DNA from: an uncultured Prevotella sp.
GTDB taxonomy: Bacteria > Bacteroidota > Bacteroidia > Bacteroidales > Bacteroidaceae
Assembly: GCA_905202125.1 (NCBI GenBank)
Contig: CAJKQX010000052.1
Location: forward strand, 1-17,868
DNA: 17,868 bases
Direction: 5' to 3'
Part shown: positions 6,938 through 15,214 of the stretch, one piece after another
Position numbering within the stretch: position 1 is the stretch's first letter
Layout: each line of letters starts with the position of its first letter
Notes under the pieces: generated by a model
Told to the model about the DNA's origin: nothing
The model's input: the letters and a program-made list of their open reading frames with translations, nothing else
Databases searched by the model: none
Program-made: the position numbers and the translations under genes

Positions 6938-7939
6938 ATGGAAACAATAAAAAGAAATATCGCAATCGTTTGTGGCGGCAACTCGTCAGAACATGATGTA
7001 TCGATGAATTCGGCTCACGGCCTCTATTCGTTTTTCGACAAGGAACGTTACAACGTGCATATCGTGGATATCAAAGGCACTGCATGGAATGTGCATCTGG
7101 ACAATGGCGATACTGCTCCGATAGACAAGAACGATTTCTCATATACCGTCGATGGCAAACGCCAATCGTTCGACTATGCTTATATCACCATTCATGGCAC
7201 CCCAGGCGAGAATGGCATCATGCAGGGCTATTTCGACCTTATCGGTATGCCATACAGCACAAGCAGTCTGCTGGTCGAGGCTCTGACATTCGACAAATAC
7301 GTGCTCAACGGTTATCTGCGTGGCTACGGCGTGAACGTGGCACCGAGCATGCTGATACGCCGAGGTGAGGAGCATAAATACAGCGAAGCCGAGATTGAAC
7401 AGCGCGTGGGTATGCCCTGCTTCGTCAAACCGGCTGCCGACGGTAGTAGTTTCGGTGTGTCGAAGGTGAAAAACGCGGACCAGATAGCTCCCGCTCTGCG
7501 CGTGGCGTTCATGGAGAGCGATGAGGTGATGATCGAGGGTTATCTCGATGGCACCGAAATTTCGATAGGATGCTACAAGACAAAGAACAAGTCGGTGGTG
7601 TTTCCCGCAACCGAGGTGGTGACCCAAAACGAGTTTTTCGACTTCAATGCCAAATACAACGGTGAGGTGCAGGAGATCACTCCGGCACGTATCGATGATG
7701 ACACGGCGCGCCGCGTGGCCGAACTCACATCGCGCATTTACGACATACTCCACTGCAACGGCATCATCCGCATCGACTACATCATCACTAAAGAGGCCGA
7801 TGGCTGCGACAAGATCAATATGCTCGAAATCAATACCACCCCGGGAATGACTCCCACGAGTTTCATCCCACAACAGGTGAGAGCTGCCGGTCTGGACATC
7901 AAGGAGGTGCTCTCGGATATCGTGGAGAACCAGTTTTGA
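6938..7939 (+). CDS. ddl: D-alanine--D-alanine ligase
   Basis: This cytoplasmic ATP-grasp enzyme joins two D-alanines to form the end of the peptidoglycan stem peptide. Seen in the 333 residues: the N-terminal motif GGNSSEHDVS (13-22), HGTPGENGIMQGYFDLIGMP with the family glycine-rich segment, GTEISIGCY, and the magnesium/ATP site RIDYIIT...EINTTPGMTPTSF near the C-terminus. A TTG at 6932 would add two residues in the same frame. I prefer the ATG at 6938 because METIKRNIAIVCGG begins at the usual distance from the first strand. It lies 30 bp after rluD and 60 bp before the acyltransferase, consistent with one operon. Confidence 0.95.
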   Translation: METIKRNIAIVCGGNSSEHDVSMNSAHGLYSFFDKERYNVHIVDIKGTAWNVHLDNGDTAPIDKNDFSYTVDGKRQSFDYAYITIHGTPGENGIMQGYFDLIGMPYSTSSLLVEALTFDKYVLNGYLRGYGVNVAPSMLIRRGEEHKYSEAEIEQRVGMPCFVKPAADGSSFGVSKVKNADQIAPALRVAFMESDEVMIEGYLDGTEISIGCYKTKNKSVVFPATEVVTQNEFFDFNAKYNGEVQEITPARIDDDTARRVAELTSRIYDILHCNGIIRIDYIITKEADGCDKINMLEINTTPGMTPTSFIPQQVRAAGLDIKEVLSDIVENQF

Positions 7940-7999
7940 TGCAGGTGTCAGCGCGCGGATGCGAATTTATAAATACAGATCAACACAAACCTATTGATT

Positions 8000-9169
8000 A
8001 TGAATGATACCGAATTATTGAGAAAGTTTGACGCCATACGTCCATTCGAACCGGCCGAACTGCCGGAGGTGTACGACCGTCTGCTCGCAGCAGATCAGTT
8101 CAGACAGGTTATGGCCTATCTCTTCCCGGACAAAACGATAGATGAACTGTCGGCCGGGATGCACTCGTGCAAGACAGCACTCGATTTTCAGAAGGCGTTC
8201 AGCTACGGCTTTTTGGAGAATCTGCTCGCAAAAGCCAGTCGTGGATGCCAAAGCGATTTCTCAGCCATCGACAATCGTCGTAATTACACGTTTGTGAGCA
8301 ATCACCGTGACATAGTGCTTGACTCGGCGTTTCTCTCCAAACTGCTCATCGACAACGGTTTTGACACTACCTGCGAGATAGCTATCGGCGACAATCTGCT
8401 CTCGTTGCCGTGGGTGAAAGACCTGGCACGGCTCAACAAGGCGTTCATCGTGGAGCGCGGACTGTCGCTCCGCCAGACGCTCATAGCCAGCAAGCGACTC
8501 TCTGAGTACATTCATTTCGTTATCGGACACAAGAAAGACAATGTGTGGATAGCGCAGCGCGAGGGACGCGCCAAAAACTCGGACGACCGTACGCAGGAGT
8601 CGGTGCTCAAGATGCTCTCGATGGGGGGAGACGGCAATCAGGTGGACAATCTGTCTGCCCTGCACATCGTGCCGCTGTCCATATCCTACGAGTACGACCC
8701 GTGCGACTATCTCAAGGCGCAGGAATTCCAGTTCAAACGTGACATCGAAGGGTGGAAGAAGAGTGCGCAGGACGATGTGCTGAGCATGTACACCGGTATC
8801 ATGGGCTACAAGGGACGTATCTTCTACAAGGCCGCTCCGTGCATTGACGCATGGCTCGAGGAGAACGGACGCACGATGACAAAGACCGAATTCTACACGG
8901 CAGTGGCATCCCATATCGACGAGAACATATTCAGTAACTACATGATGTATCCCGGCAACTATGTTGCACTCGACATTCTCGAGGGCTCTTCGGCTTGCGC
9001 CGGACATTATACCGAGGCCGAGAAGGAAATTTTCTGCAAATATATCGACGGTCAGTTGGCAAAGATACAGATACCCAATCCTGATATGCCTTTCCTGCGC
9101 GAACGCATGATGGAGATGTATGCCAATCCCGCCCGCAATTATCTCTCAACGCTCAAGAATGCCGACTGA
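8000..9169 (+). CDS. PlsC/PlsB-like glycerolipid acyltransferase
   Basis: The 389-residue protein has acyltransferase block I as SNHRDIVLD (His102) and block III as AQREGRAKN (Glu188, Gly189). Both are signatures of the glycerol-phosphate acyltransferase superfamily, so it probably transfers an acyl chain to a glycerophospholipid precursor or another membrane lipid at the inner membrane. In block I five residues separate His102 from Asp108 instead of the canonical four, and Asp replaces the usual Ser. It is longer than a typical PlsC (about 240) and has no evident transmembrane helix. An in-frame TTG at 7994 exists, but ATG at 8000 is preferred. Substrate is open: 1-acylglycerol-3-phosphate, or an ornithine or other aminolipid type. 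Confidence 0.82.
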   Translation: MNDTELLRKFDAIRPFEPAELPEVYDRLLAADQFRQVMAYLFPDKTIDELSAGMHSCKTALDFQKAFSYGFLENLLAKASRGCQSDFSAIDNRRNYTFVSNHRDIVLDSAFLSKLLIDNGFDTTCEIAIGDNLLSLPWVKDLARLNKAFIVERGLSLRQTLIASKRLSEYIHFVIGHKKDNVWIAQREGRAKNSDDRTQESVLKMLSMGGDGNQVDNLSALHIVPLSISYEYDPCDYLKAQEFQFKRDIEGWKKSAQDDVLSMYTGIMGYKGRIFYKAAPCIDAWLEENGRTMTKTEFYTAVASHIDENIFSNYMMYPGNYVALDILEGSSACAGHYTEAEKEIFCKYIDGQLAKIQIPNPDMPFLRERMMEMYANPARNYLSTLKNAD

Positions 9170-9254
9170 GGCTGAATATCGGCATCACGGAGGATGTGAC
9201 GGCTCTTGTTTTTTTACATAATAAAGAACTAAGAAACATAAAGACTAACGGAGA

Positions 9255-9938
9255 ATGAAGAGAACGTGCGGTTTTTATATCGTGTTGATGATATTGCTGT
9301 CGGTTGTCGGGTGTACGACGGACGGCTACGACACGGGCGATGGCAAATATTCCAAGATGCGGGCGGAATTTGTCGAGATTCATGCCGACAAAAACAAGCG
9401 GGCCGACTATGCCGTGACTGATAATTCGGAACAGCTGATTGTCGACAACCCTTTCACCCTCTCGTGGATGACCAAAGCCGACTCGACGTATCGGGCATTG
9501 CTCTATTACAATCCGGTGGCGACGTCATCGTCTGTCATCGGAGCCTCTGTGGTGTCGGCAGTGAGGGTTCCTGTGCTGCCGGCGGTGGATGAGGAGGAAT
9601 ATGAGAAGATAAAGACAGATCCTCTTACCTTTGAGAGTGTATGGCTGTCGCTGAACAAGAAATACCTGAATATCGGTTTCTCGCTGAAGACGGGACGCAC
9701 GGACGACGATGCCGCCAAGCATTCGCTGGGCATCATAGTGGACGGTACGACCATCATGGACGATGGCAGCCGATGTGCCGAACTGCGTTTGTATCACGAC
9801 CAGGGCAGCATACCCGAATACTATTCGGTGCGCGGTTGGGCCAGCGTGAGACTGAGTGATATCAATGCCGATGCCGTGAGGATAAGGATAAACTCTTACA
9901 AGGGCGAGGTGACGAAGGTGTTTAACCTCAATCAGTAA
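9255..9938 (+). CDS. Lipoprotein, probably NigD-like
   Basis: The product has 227 residues with a lipoprotein signal peptide (MKRTCGFYIVLMILLSVVGC, lipobox Cys20). It should be acylated and held in the inner or outer membrane. Acidic residues soon after the cysteine (TTDGYDTGD) leave surface export possible. The mature part looks all-beta: a short N-terminal domain (about 35-85) and a second domain (about 110-225) with the pattern WLSLNKKYLNIGFSLKTG and a terminal VFNLNQ. This resembles the two-domain NigD-like family of Bacteroidota, but I recognise it by pattern only. No function is established for that family that I can apply. It is likely cotranscribed with the next lipoprotein gene 31 bp downstream. 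No clear promoter box is seen upstream. Confidence 0.75.
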   Translation: MKRTCGFYIVLMILLSVVGCTTDGYDTGDGKYSKMRAEFVEIHADKNKRADYAVTDNSEQLIVDNPFTLSWMTKADSTYRALLYYNPVATSSSVIGASVVSAVRVPVLPAVDEEEYEKIKTDPLTFESVWLSLNKKYLNIGFSLKTGRTDDDAAKHSLGIIVDGTTIMDDGSRCAELRLYHDQGSIPEYYSVRGWASVRLSDINADAVRIRINSYKGEVTKVFNLNQ

Positions 9939-9969
9939 CTTAATTGACAATAACCAAAATTATATTCTT

Positions 9970-10776
9970 ATGAGAAAATCATTATTTTCGATCATCGCCC
10001 TTATTGGCTTTGCGATGACGGTGATGCATTCGTGTGGCGGATCGGGCAAGGCAATGACCGATGCTGACACATTGTCTTTCGATACCATCAATGTGGACAC
10101 CATTGTCCCATTCAGTGATGCCGAGGACTCGCCACGCTGTGAGTTGAAACTCAATATCCTGTGCGCAAAAGGACCAAACTCGGACCTGATAAACGACTCT
10201 ATCATCAAATATTTGTTCAACGACAATATGTATAAGCCGGCCGATGACGCTCCCACGGGTCAGACGATAGAGCAGGCCAAAGACTCATTTGTCGTTTCTT
10301 ATATCAAGTATTACAAGGAGGAATGTGCCGAACTGGCTCGCGCAGGTGTGCTCGGAGCTTCGAGCAACTATGAGTACGTGGTCAATACAAAGGTCATCAA
10401 CGGCCGTGACAATATCGTGAACTACATCATCGAGGGCTATTCATATACCGGTGGAGCCCACGGCTCGAGCTTTACCGTGGCCATGAATTTTGATACTGCC
10501 ACAGGCGTATGTATCCAGAAGGATAATGCTTTTGTCAATACTCCTGACAGTGTCATCCAAAGCAAGATTATAGACAAACTCCTGTCCGAATACAAGGTTA
10601 AGGACATGGAGGGCTTGAAGAATATCGGCGTGTTTGCCTTCTCCGATGCTTATGTGCCCGATAATTTCATTCTCGGTCCCGACAGCGTCACCTTTATATA
10701 TATGTCCGACGAGATTGCGCCCCACGCTCTCGGCGAAATCCGGGTGTCGCTGGCTTATCCCGAACTCGGCGAATAA
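9970..10776 (+). CDS. Lipoprotein with DUF4163/DUF3298 (RsiV/PdaC-like) domains
   Basis: The product has 268 residues. The N-terminus MRKSLFSIIALIGFAMTVMH runs into SCGG, with Cys22 the probable lipidation site, although the lipobox (MHSC) is imperfect. The middle carries the marker GYSYTGGAHG (157-165) between a DUF4163-like N-terminal half and a DUF3298-like C-terminal half ending VTFIYMSDEIAPHALGEIRV. These domains occur together in RsiV, which binds lysozyme, and in the deacetylase PdaC outside its catalytic part, so binding of peptidoglycan or a cell-wall enzyme is a reasonable idea. No sigma factor gene is adjacent, so an anti-sigma role is not supported. The second gene of a two-lipoprotein unit. 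Confidence 0.83.
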   Translation: MRKSLFSIIALIGFAMTVMHSCGGSGKAMTDADTLSFDTINVDTIVPFSDAEDSPRCELKLNILCAKGPNSDLINDSIIKYLFNDNMYKPADDAPTGQTIEQAKDSFVVSYIKYYKEECAELARAGVLGASSNYEYVVNTKVINGRDNIVNYIIEGYSYTGGAHGSSFTVAMNFDTATGVCIQKDNAFVNTPDSVIQSKIIDKLLSEYKVKDMEGLKNIGVFAFSDAYVPDNFILGPDSVTFIYMSDEIAPHALGEIRVSLAYPELGE

Positions 10777-10792
10777 TCCCTGATAGCATCGC

Positions 10793-10836
10793 AACGACAA
10801 GTAGTCTGAACGTTCACATTTGTACTACTTGTCGTT
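10793..10836. terminator. Perfect 13-bp inverted repeat, possible terminator
   Basis: AACGACAAGTAGT (10793-10805) pairs perfectly with ACTACTTGTCGTT (10824-10836) around an 18-nt loop that itself contains the palindrome GAACGTTC. It starts 16 bp after the stop codon of the DUF3298 lipoprotein gene. The lack of a T-run afterwards makes a Rho-independent terminator uncertain; an operator or mRNA 3'-end structure is also possible. Confidence 0.5.
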
Positions 10837-10839
10837 CCG

Positions 10840-10896
10840 ATGACCGATTTTGTCTTAACCCAAATCGCATTAGAGTTCATGGTTGTTTTGGGTTAA
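10840..10896 (-). repeat. Shortened, inverted copy of the dispersed TIR element, copy B
   Basis: On the minus strand, CCAAAACAACCATGAACTCT (10890-10871) followed by AATGCGATTTGGGTT corresponds to positions 17-52 of copy A with few changes. The segment is closed by a perfect inverted repeat, TTAACCCAAA (10855-10864) against TTTGGGTTAA (10887-10896). Just to its left, ATGACCGATTT (10840-10850) matches the right end of copy C. This looks like an internally deleted copy keeping only termini. It forms a hairpin that ends 14 bp before the NUDIX start codon. Confidence 0.75.
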
Positions 10897-10910
10897 ACGA
10901 TTTATCAGAT

Positions 10911-11474
10911 ATGGACCGATTGAAAGATATGAAATGGGAGCTGCTCGGCAGCGAATACCTTATCCGTCGTCCGTGGCTCACGGCCCGTCGCGACACGGTG
11001 CGTCTGCCCGACGGACGGGTGAATGACGAGTATTACGTATTGGAATATCCCGACTGGGTGAATGTCATCGCCATAACGCGCGACGGCCGTTTCGTTCTCG
11101 TCAGGCAGTATCGTCACGGCGCGGGGCGCACCTCGTTTGAGTTGTGCGCCGGCGTGTGCGAGGAGGGCGAGAGCCCCGAAGAGTCGGCCCGTCGCGAACT
11201 GCTCGAGGAAACGGGTTTTGCCGGCGGCGAGTGGAGGCAGCTGATGTCCCTGTCGGCCAACGCGTCTACGCACACCAACACCACGTGGTGTTTTCTGGCC
11301 ACGGGCGTGGAGAAAGTTGCCGGACAACATCTCGACGCCACAGAGGATGTAGAGGTGCATCTGCTCATGCGCGATGAAGTGGTGGCGATGTTGCGCCGCG
11401 GCGAGTTCGTGCAAGCCCTCATGGCCGCCCCGTTGTGGCGTTATTTCGCTTGCGGAGTCAATAATCCCGGATAG
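10911..11474 (+). CDS. NUDIX hydrolase, ADP-ribose pyrophosphatase type
   Basis: The 187-residue protein carries a perfect Nudix box at 81-103 (Gly81, Glu87, Arg95-Glu96, Glu99-Glu100, Gly102-Phe103; GVCEEGESPEESARREL then LEETGF). The N-terminal part (VNVIAITRDGRFVLVRQYRH) is typical of the ADP-ribose/GDP-mannose pyrophosphatase branch, which hydrolyses nucleoside diphosphate sugars in the cytoplasm. Substrate is inferred. The ATG at 10911 is chosen; an internal Met7 is a less likely alternative. The gene stands between a repeat-derived hairpin upstream and a 140-bp gap downstream, so it is probably expressed alone. Confidence 0.9.
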   Translation: MDRLKDMKWELLGSEYLIRRPWLTARRDTVRLPDGRVNDEYYVLEYPDWVNVIAITRDGRFVLVRQYRHGAGRTSFELCAGVCEEGESPEESARRELLEETGFAGGEWRQLMSLSANASTHTNTTWCFLATGVEKVAGQHLDATEDVEVHLLMRDEVVAMLRRGEFVQALMAAPLWRYFACGVNNPG

Positions 11475-11574
11475 TCATTCGGCCACTGGTGAAGATTGGT
11501 GGCAAGGGATGCCGGGAAGAATAAAAAAATCGGATGTTGCGCCGTGTTTTCTCCCTGTTCTGCGAAAAAATGTG

Positions 11575-11582
11575 TAAGTTTG
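11575..11582 (+). promoter_or_regulatory. -7 box before the DJ-1-ispD-recG unit
   Basis: TAAGTTTG fits TAnnTTTG and lies 32 bp before the ATG at 11615. The matching -33 position lacks a clear TTTG, so the promoter call rests on the -7 box and on location only. Confidence 0.55.
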
Positions 11583-11614
11583 CATATATTAAGTATTCTT
11601 ATTGACAATACATT

Positions 11615-12169
11615 ATGATAAAGGTTTATGAATTTTTGGCCGACGGTTTCGAAGATATCGAAGGCCTTGCCCCGGTAGACGTGTTGCGTCGCGGCGGAAT
11701 AGAGATACAGACGGTGAGCGTCACCGGGTCGGAGTATGTGCAGACATCCCACGGTGTCACCGTGTGCGCCGATATCCTCTTTGACGATGCCCGTTTCGAT
11801 GACGCTACGATGCTGTTGCTTCCCGGCGGCATGCCGGGCTCGGCCACGCTCGATGCCCACGAAGGACTTCGCGAGGTCATCATGGCCCATGCGTCGCGTG
11901 GCGGATATATCGGTGCCATTTGTGCCGCGCCCCTTGTACCGGGTCGTCTCGGATTGCTCAGAGGACGCCGCGCCACCTGCTATCCCGGTTTTGAGAAATA
12001 TCTCGACGGTGCCGAATACACGGCCGAACGCGTGACCGTGGACGGCCCTTTCATCACCGGCAACGGTCCGGGCGCCGCATTGCCATACGCCCTGCGTCTG
12101 CTCGCGCTGCTCGCAGGAGAGGATAAAGCCAGCGAGGTGGCTTCGGGTATGGGTGTTACAGACTTTTAA
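11615..12169 (+). CDS. DJ-1/PfpI family protein
   Basis: The 184-residue protein has the DJ-1 arrangement: an early acidic motif DGFEDIE with Glu16 in the position that tunes the cysteine, the LLLPGGMPG segment (67-75), and the nucleophile elbow AICAAP with Cys103. Length and motifs fit the DJ-1/YajL branch rather than the longer PfpI proteases. Proposed activities in that branch include protection against oxidative stress and glyoxal chemistry, some of them disputed. It lies 17 bp before ispD and is likely cotranscribed with ispD and recG. Confidence 0.92.
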   Translation: MIKVYEFLADGFEDIEGLAPVDVLRRGGIEIQTVSVTGSEYVQTSHGVTVCADILFDDARFDDATMLLLPGGMPGSATLDAHEGLREVIMAHASRGGYIGAICAAPLVPGRLGLLRGRRATCYPGFEKYLDGAEYTAERVTVDGPFITGNGPGAALPYALRLLALLAGEDKASEVASGMGVTDF

Positions 12170-12186
12170 CGCTCCATACAACGATT

Positions 12187-12858
12187 ATGGATTATGTGAT
12201 AATAGTGGCCGGAGGCAAGGGCCTGCGCATGGGAGCCGATGTGCCCAAGCAGTTTCTGCCCGTGGGCGGACGCCCCGTCCTGATGCGTACCATCGAGCGG
12301 TTTGCCCGTCACGATGCCTCCATATCCATCATACTCGTGCTCCCGGAGCATCAGCAGGACTATTGGCGGCGGTTGTGCGCGGAATATGGTTTTGACGTGC
12401 CTCACACGATTGTGAATGGCGGTGAAACGCGTTTCCACTCTTCGCTCAACGGCCTACGTGCCATCCCCGATGACGTGTCGGGTACGGTGGGCATACACGA
12501 TGGTGTGCGCCCGTTTGTCTCTCAGGAGGTCATACAGCGCTGTTACGCCGCCGCCCGCACCGATGGCGCTGCCATCCCCGTGTGCCCCGTGGTGGACACT
12601 TTGCGTCTTGTGAACGATGAAAAAGGTGGTCACAACGTGCTGCGGAGCAACTATCGCGTGGTGCAGACACCTCAAGTGTTCGACATCGCCATTGCCAAGC
12701 GGGCTTTCGATGTGCCCTACCGCGAGGAGTTCACTGACGACGCGTCGGTGGTGGAGGCCTCCGGACATGCCGTGACGATGGTCGACGGCAACCGCGAAAA
12801 TATCAAGATAACAACTCCCTTTGATCTGAAAATAGCTGAAATGCTGCTCGACAGATGA
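12187..12858 (+). CDS. ispD: 2-C-methyl-D-erythritol 4-phosphate cytidylyltransferase
   Basis: IspD makes CDP-methylerythritol from MEP and CTP in the non-mevalonate isoprenoid pathway. The 223-residue length is standard. The N-terminal CTP loop AGGKGLRMGADVPKQFLPVG contains Arg14 and Lys21 at the catalytic positions. Downstream are IHDGVRPF, QTPQVF, TDDASVVE and GNRENIKITTPFDL, all family signatures. The stop codon overlaps the recG start as ATGA (12855-12858), which suggests translational coupling. No other MEP-pathway gene is in the window. Confidence 0.95.
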   Translation: MDYVIIVAGGKGLRMGADVPKQFLPVGGRPVLMRTIERFARHDASISIILVLPEHQQDYWRRLCAEYGFDVPHTIVNGGETRFHSSLNGLRAIPDDVSGTVGIHDGVRPFVSQEVIQRCYAAARTDGAAIPVCPVVDTLRLVNDEKGGHNVLRSNYRVVQTPQVFDIAIAKRAFDVPYREEFTDDASVVEASGHAVTMVDGNRENIKITTPFDLKIAEMLLDR

Positions 12859-14963
12859 CACAAATCAACGACATACTCAACCAGGACATCACCTATCTGC
12901 CCGGCGTAGGGCCTCGCCGCAAGGAAATGTTGAGCAAGGAGCTTGGCATGAACACGTGGCGCGACCTGCTGGAGTATTATCCTTACAAGTATGTCGATCG
13001 CAGTCGTGTCTATCGCATTCGCGAACTCACGTCCGATATGCCGTTCGTTCAGATCAAAGGGCGCATACTCAGTTTTGAGGAGTTTGACATGGGACCGCGC
13101 AAGAAACGCGTGGTCGCCCATTTCTCCGATGGCGAAGGCGTGGTCGATCTGGTGTGGTTCAGCGGTGCACAATATGTCTACAAGAACTATCGTCGCGACA
13201 AGGAGTATGTGGTGTTCGGACGTCCCACGGTATATGGAGGACGCTTTCAGGTGGCCCATCCCGAGATGGAAGAGGCGTCGGAACTGCAACTCTCGTCGAT
13301 GGGTATGCAACCTTATTATATCACGACGGAGCGCATGAAGAAAATGGGACTGACCTCACGGGCCATCGAGAAGATGGTGAAATCGATGCTTGCCAAGCTC
13401 TCCGAGCCGCTCGCAGAGACCCTTCCGCCGTTCATCACCGGTCCGTTGCATCTCGTGTCGCGCGACAGTGCCATGCGCAATGTGCACTATCCTGACAACA
13501 CGCTGAGCATGCAGCGCGCGCGGGAGAGGCTCAAATTCGAGGAACTGTTTTATGTCCAGCTCAATATCCTGCGCTATGCCAGTGACCAACGGCGCAAATA
13601 TCGTGGATACATTTTCAGAAAGGTGGGCGACGTGTTCATGTCGTTCTACAACGATCATTTGCCCTTCCTGCTCACCGGAGCACAGAAACGCGTGATGCAC
13701 GAGATACGTAGCGACATGTGCTCGGGATCACAGATGAACCGTCTCTTGCAAGGGGATGTGGGCTCGGGCAAGACCCTCGTGGCGCTCATGGCCATGCTCA
13801 TCGCCGTCGATAACGGTTTCCAGGCCTGTATCATGGCTCCCACAGAGATATTGGCCGAGCAACATTATCAGACCATCAAAGATTTTCTCGGCGACATGCC
13901 CGTGACCGTCGAACTGCTCACAGGCAGCGTCTCGGCCGGCCGAAGGAAACCTGTGCTTGACGGACTTCTCTCAGGTCGTGTCAATATCCTTGTCGGCACA
14001 CATGCCGTGATAGAAGATAACGTGCGCTTCTCGAGTCTCGGACTGGCTGTCATCGACGAGCAACACCGTTTCGGAGTGGCCCAGCGCGCACGGCTGTGGA
14101 GCAAGAGTGACAATCCTCCTCATGTGCTTGTGATGACCGCCACTCCCATTCCCCGCACGTTGGCGATGACCATTTACGGCGATCTGGACGTCAGTGTCAT
14201 CGACGAACTGCCACCCGGCCGCAAACCGGTACACACCATTCACAAATACGATGACCGCACGACGAGCCTCTATGACGGCATCCGCAAGCAAATCAACATG
14301 GGTCGTCAGGCATACATCGTATTTCCTCTCATCAGCGGAAGTGAAAAGAGCGACCTGAAGAATCTGGAAGAAGGATACAACGCCCTGTGCGATATCTTCC
14401 CCGAATTCAAGCTCAGCAAGGTGCACGGACGTATGCGACCGGCCGAGAAAGACGAGGAGATGAAGAAATTCGTCAGTGGCGAAACGGATATCCTTGTGGC
14501 CACAACGGTCATCGAGGTGGGCGTCAACGTGCCCAACGCATCGGTCATGGTGATACTCGATGCCCAGCGTTTCGGACTCTCGCAGCTGCACCAGTTGCGC
14601 GGCAGGGTGGGCCGTGGAGCCGACCAGAGTTATTGCATCCTCGTCACCGGACACAAACTCTCGGACATCACCCGCAAACGTATCGACATCATGTGCGACA
14701 CCAATGACGGTTTTCGCATAGCCGAGGCCGATCTCAAGCTGCGCGGCCCGGGCGACCTCGAGGGCACACAGCAGAGCGGCATGGCGTTCGACCTGAAGAT
14801 TGCGGATATCGCCCGTGACGGTCAGCTCGTGCAACTCGCCCGCGATGAGGCGCGCAAGATTATCGATGCCGACCCCACTTGCGACTGTCCGGCCAACGCC
14901 ATGCTGTGGAACAGACTGCGCGAACTGCGCGATACCAACATCAATTGGGCCGCTATAAGTTGA
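12855..14963 (+). CDS. recG: ATP-dependent DNA helicase RecG
   Basis: RecG is a double-strand DNA translocase that regresses stalled replication forks and branch-migrates Holliday junctions. The 702-residue protein has the N-terminal wedge/OB domain (about 60-150), a RecA-like domain with Walker A GDVGSGKT (300-307) and the DEQH box (401-404, DEQHRFG), then MTATPIPRTLAMT. The family-specific IDELPPGRKP follows, and a second RecA-like domain ends in HQLRGRVGRG and the C-terminal LRGPGDLEGTQQSG. No frameshift is visible. It is the last gene of the DJ-1-ispD-recG unit. RadC, also linked historically to repair, is encoded about 10 kb away on the other strand. Confidence 0.97.
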   Translation: MTQINDILNQDITYLPGVGPRRKEMLSKELGMNTWRDLLEYYPYKYVDRSRVYRIRELTSDMPFVQIKGRILSFEEFDMGPRKKRVVAHFSDGEGVVDLVWFSGAQYVYKNYRRDKEYVVFGRPTVYGGRFQVAHPEMEEASELQLSSMGMQPYYITTERMKKMGLTSRAIEKMVKSMLAKLSEPLAETLPPFITGPLHLVSRDSAMRNVHYPDNTLSMQRARERLKFEELFYVQLNILRYASDQRRKYRGYIFRKVGDVFMSFYNDHLPFLLTGAQKRVMHEIRSDMCSGSQMNRLLQGDVGSGKTLVALMAMLIAVDNGFQACIMAPTEILAEQHYQTIKDFLGDMPVTVELLTGSVSAGRRKPVLDGLLSGRVNILVGTHAVIEDNVRFSSLGLAVIDEQHRFGVAQRARLWSKSDNPPHVLVMTATPIPRTLAMTIYGDLDVSVIDELPPGRKPVHTIHKYDDRTTSLYDGIRKQINMGRQAYIVFPLISGSEKSDLKNLEEGYNALCDIFPEFKLSKVHGRMRPAEKDEEMKKFVSGETDILVATTVIEVGVNVPNASVMVILDAQRFGLSQLHQLRGRVGRGADQSYCILVTGHKLSDITRKRIDIMCDTNDGFRIAEADLKLRGPGDLEGTQQSGMAFDLKIADIARDGQLVQLARDEARKIIDADPTCDCPANAMLWNRLRELRDTNINWAAIS

Positions 14964-15214
14964 CCCAGTTTATCCACGAAAGAATTACTCCAACAACCAT
15001 TTTCATACCTCTGAAAATATCATTCGGAATGATAATAAATCATAAAACATTGTGTGAAAATGGATAAAGACTGTTAATGATGAGACAGTTACGGAATTTT
15101 TTCTTATCTTTGTAACGTTTTTGAAATTTTTAATTATTCTCTTGTTCGGTATCATCTGCCTTTTGATGGAATATCCAATTCCATTTTGTTTGTATCGGAC
15201 AGCTAAATGTTATT
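14964..15214. other. Intergenic region recG to M23 peptidase gene
   Basis: These 251 AT-rich bases contain several inverted repeats: TTTATCCA (14969-14976) with TGGATAAA (15061-15068), CCATTTTCA (14997-15005) with TGAAAATGG (15055-15063), and a small hairpin ATCATT/AATGAT (15019-15033). The first two pairs compete, as their right arms overlap. A leader hairpin ATGGAAT/ATTCCAT (15166-15184) lies just before the next gene. None is a convincing intrinsic terminator. Confidence 0.5.
15105..15112 (+). promoter_or_regulatory. -7 box of the M23 peptidase promoter
   Basis: TATCTTTG matches the -7 consensus exactly, about 100 bp before the ATG. The -33 region is weak. It would give a leader of roughly 95 nt that contains the small hairpin at 15166-15184. 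Confidence 0.65.

Noticed and set aside
7139..9007. Minus-strand open frames opposite ddl and the acyltransferase (7139-7873 and 8261-9007)
   Set aside because: Both are antisense to clearly conserved coding sequence and have no recognisable motif.
13971..14834. Minus-strand open frame of 287 codons opposite recG
   Set aside because: It is fully inside recG, whose helicase motifs require the plus-strand frame.
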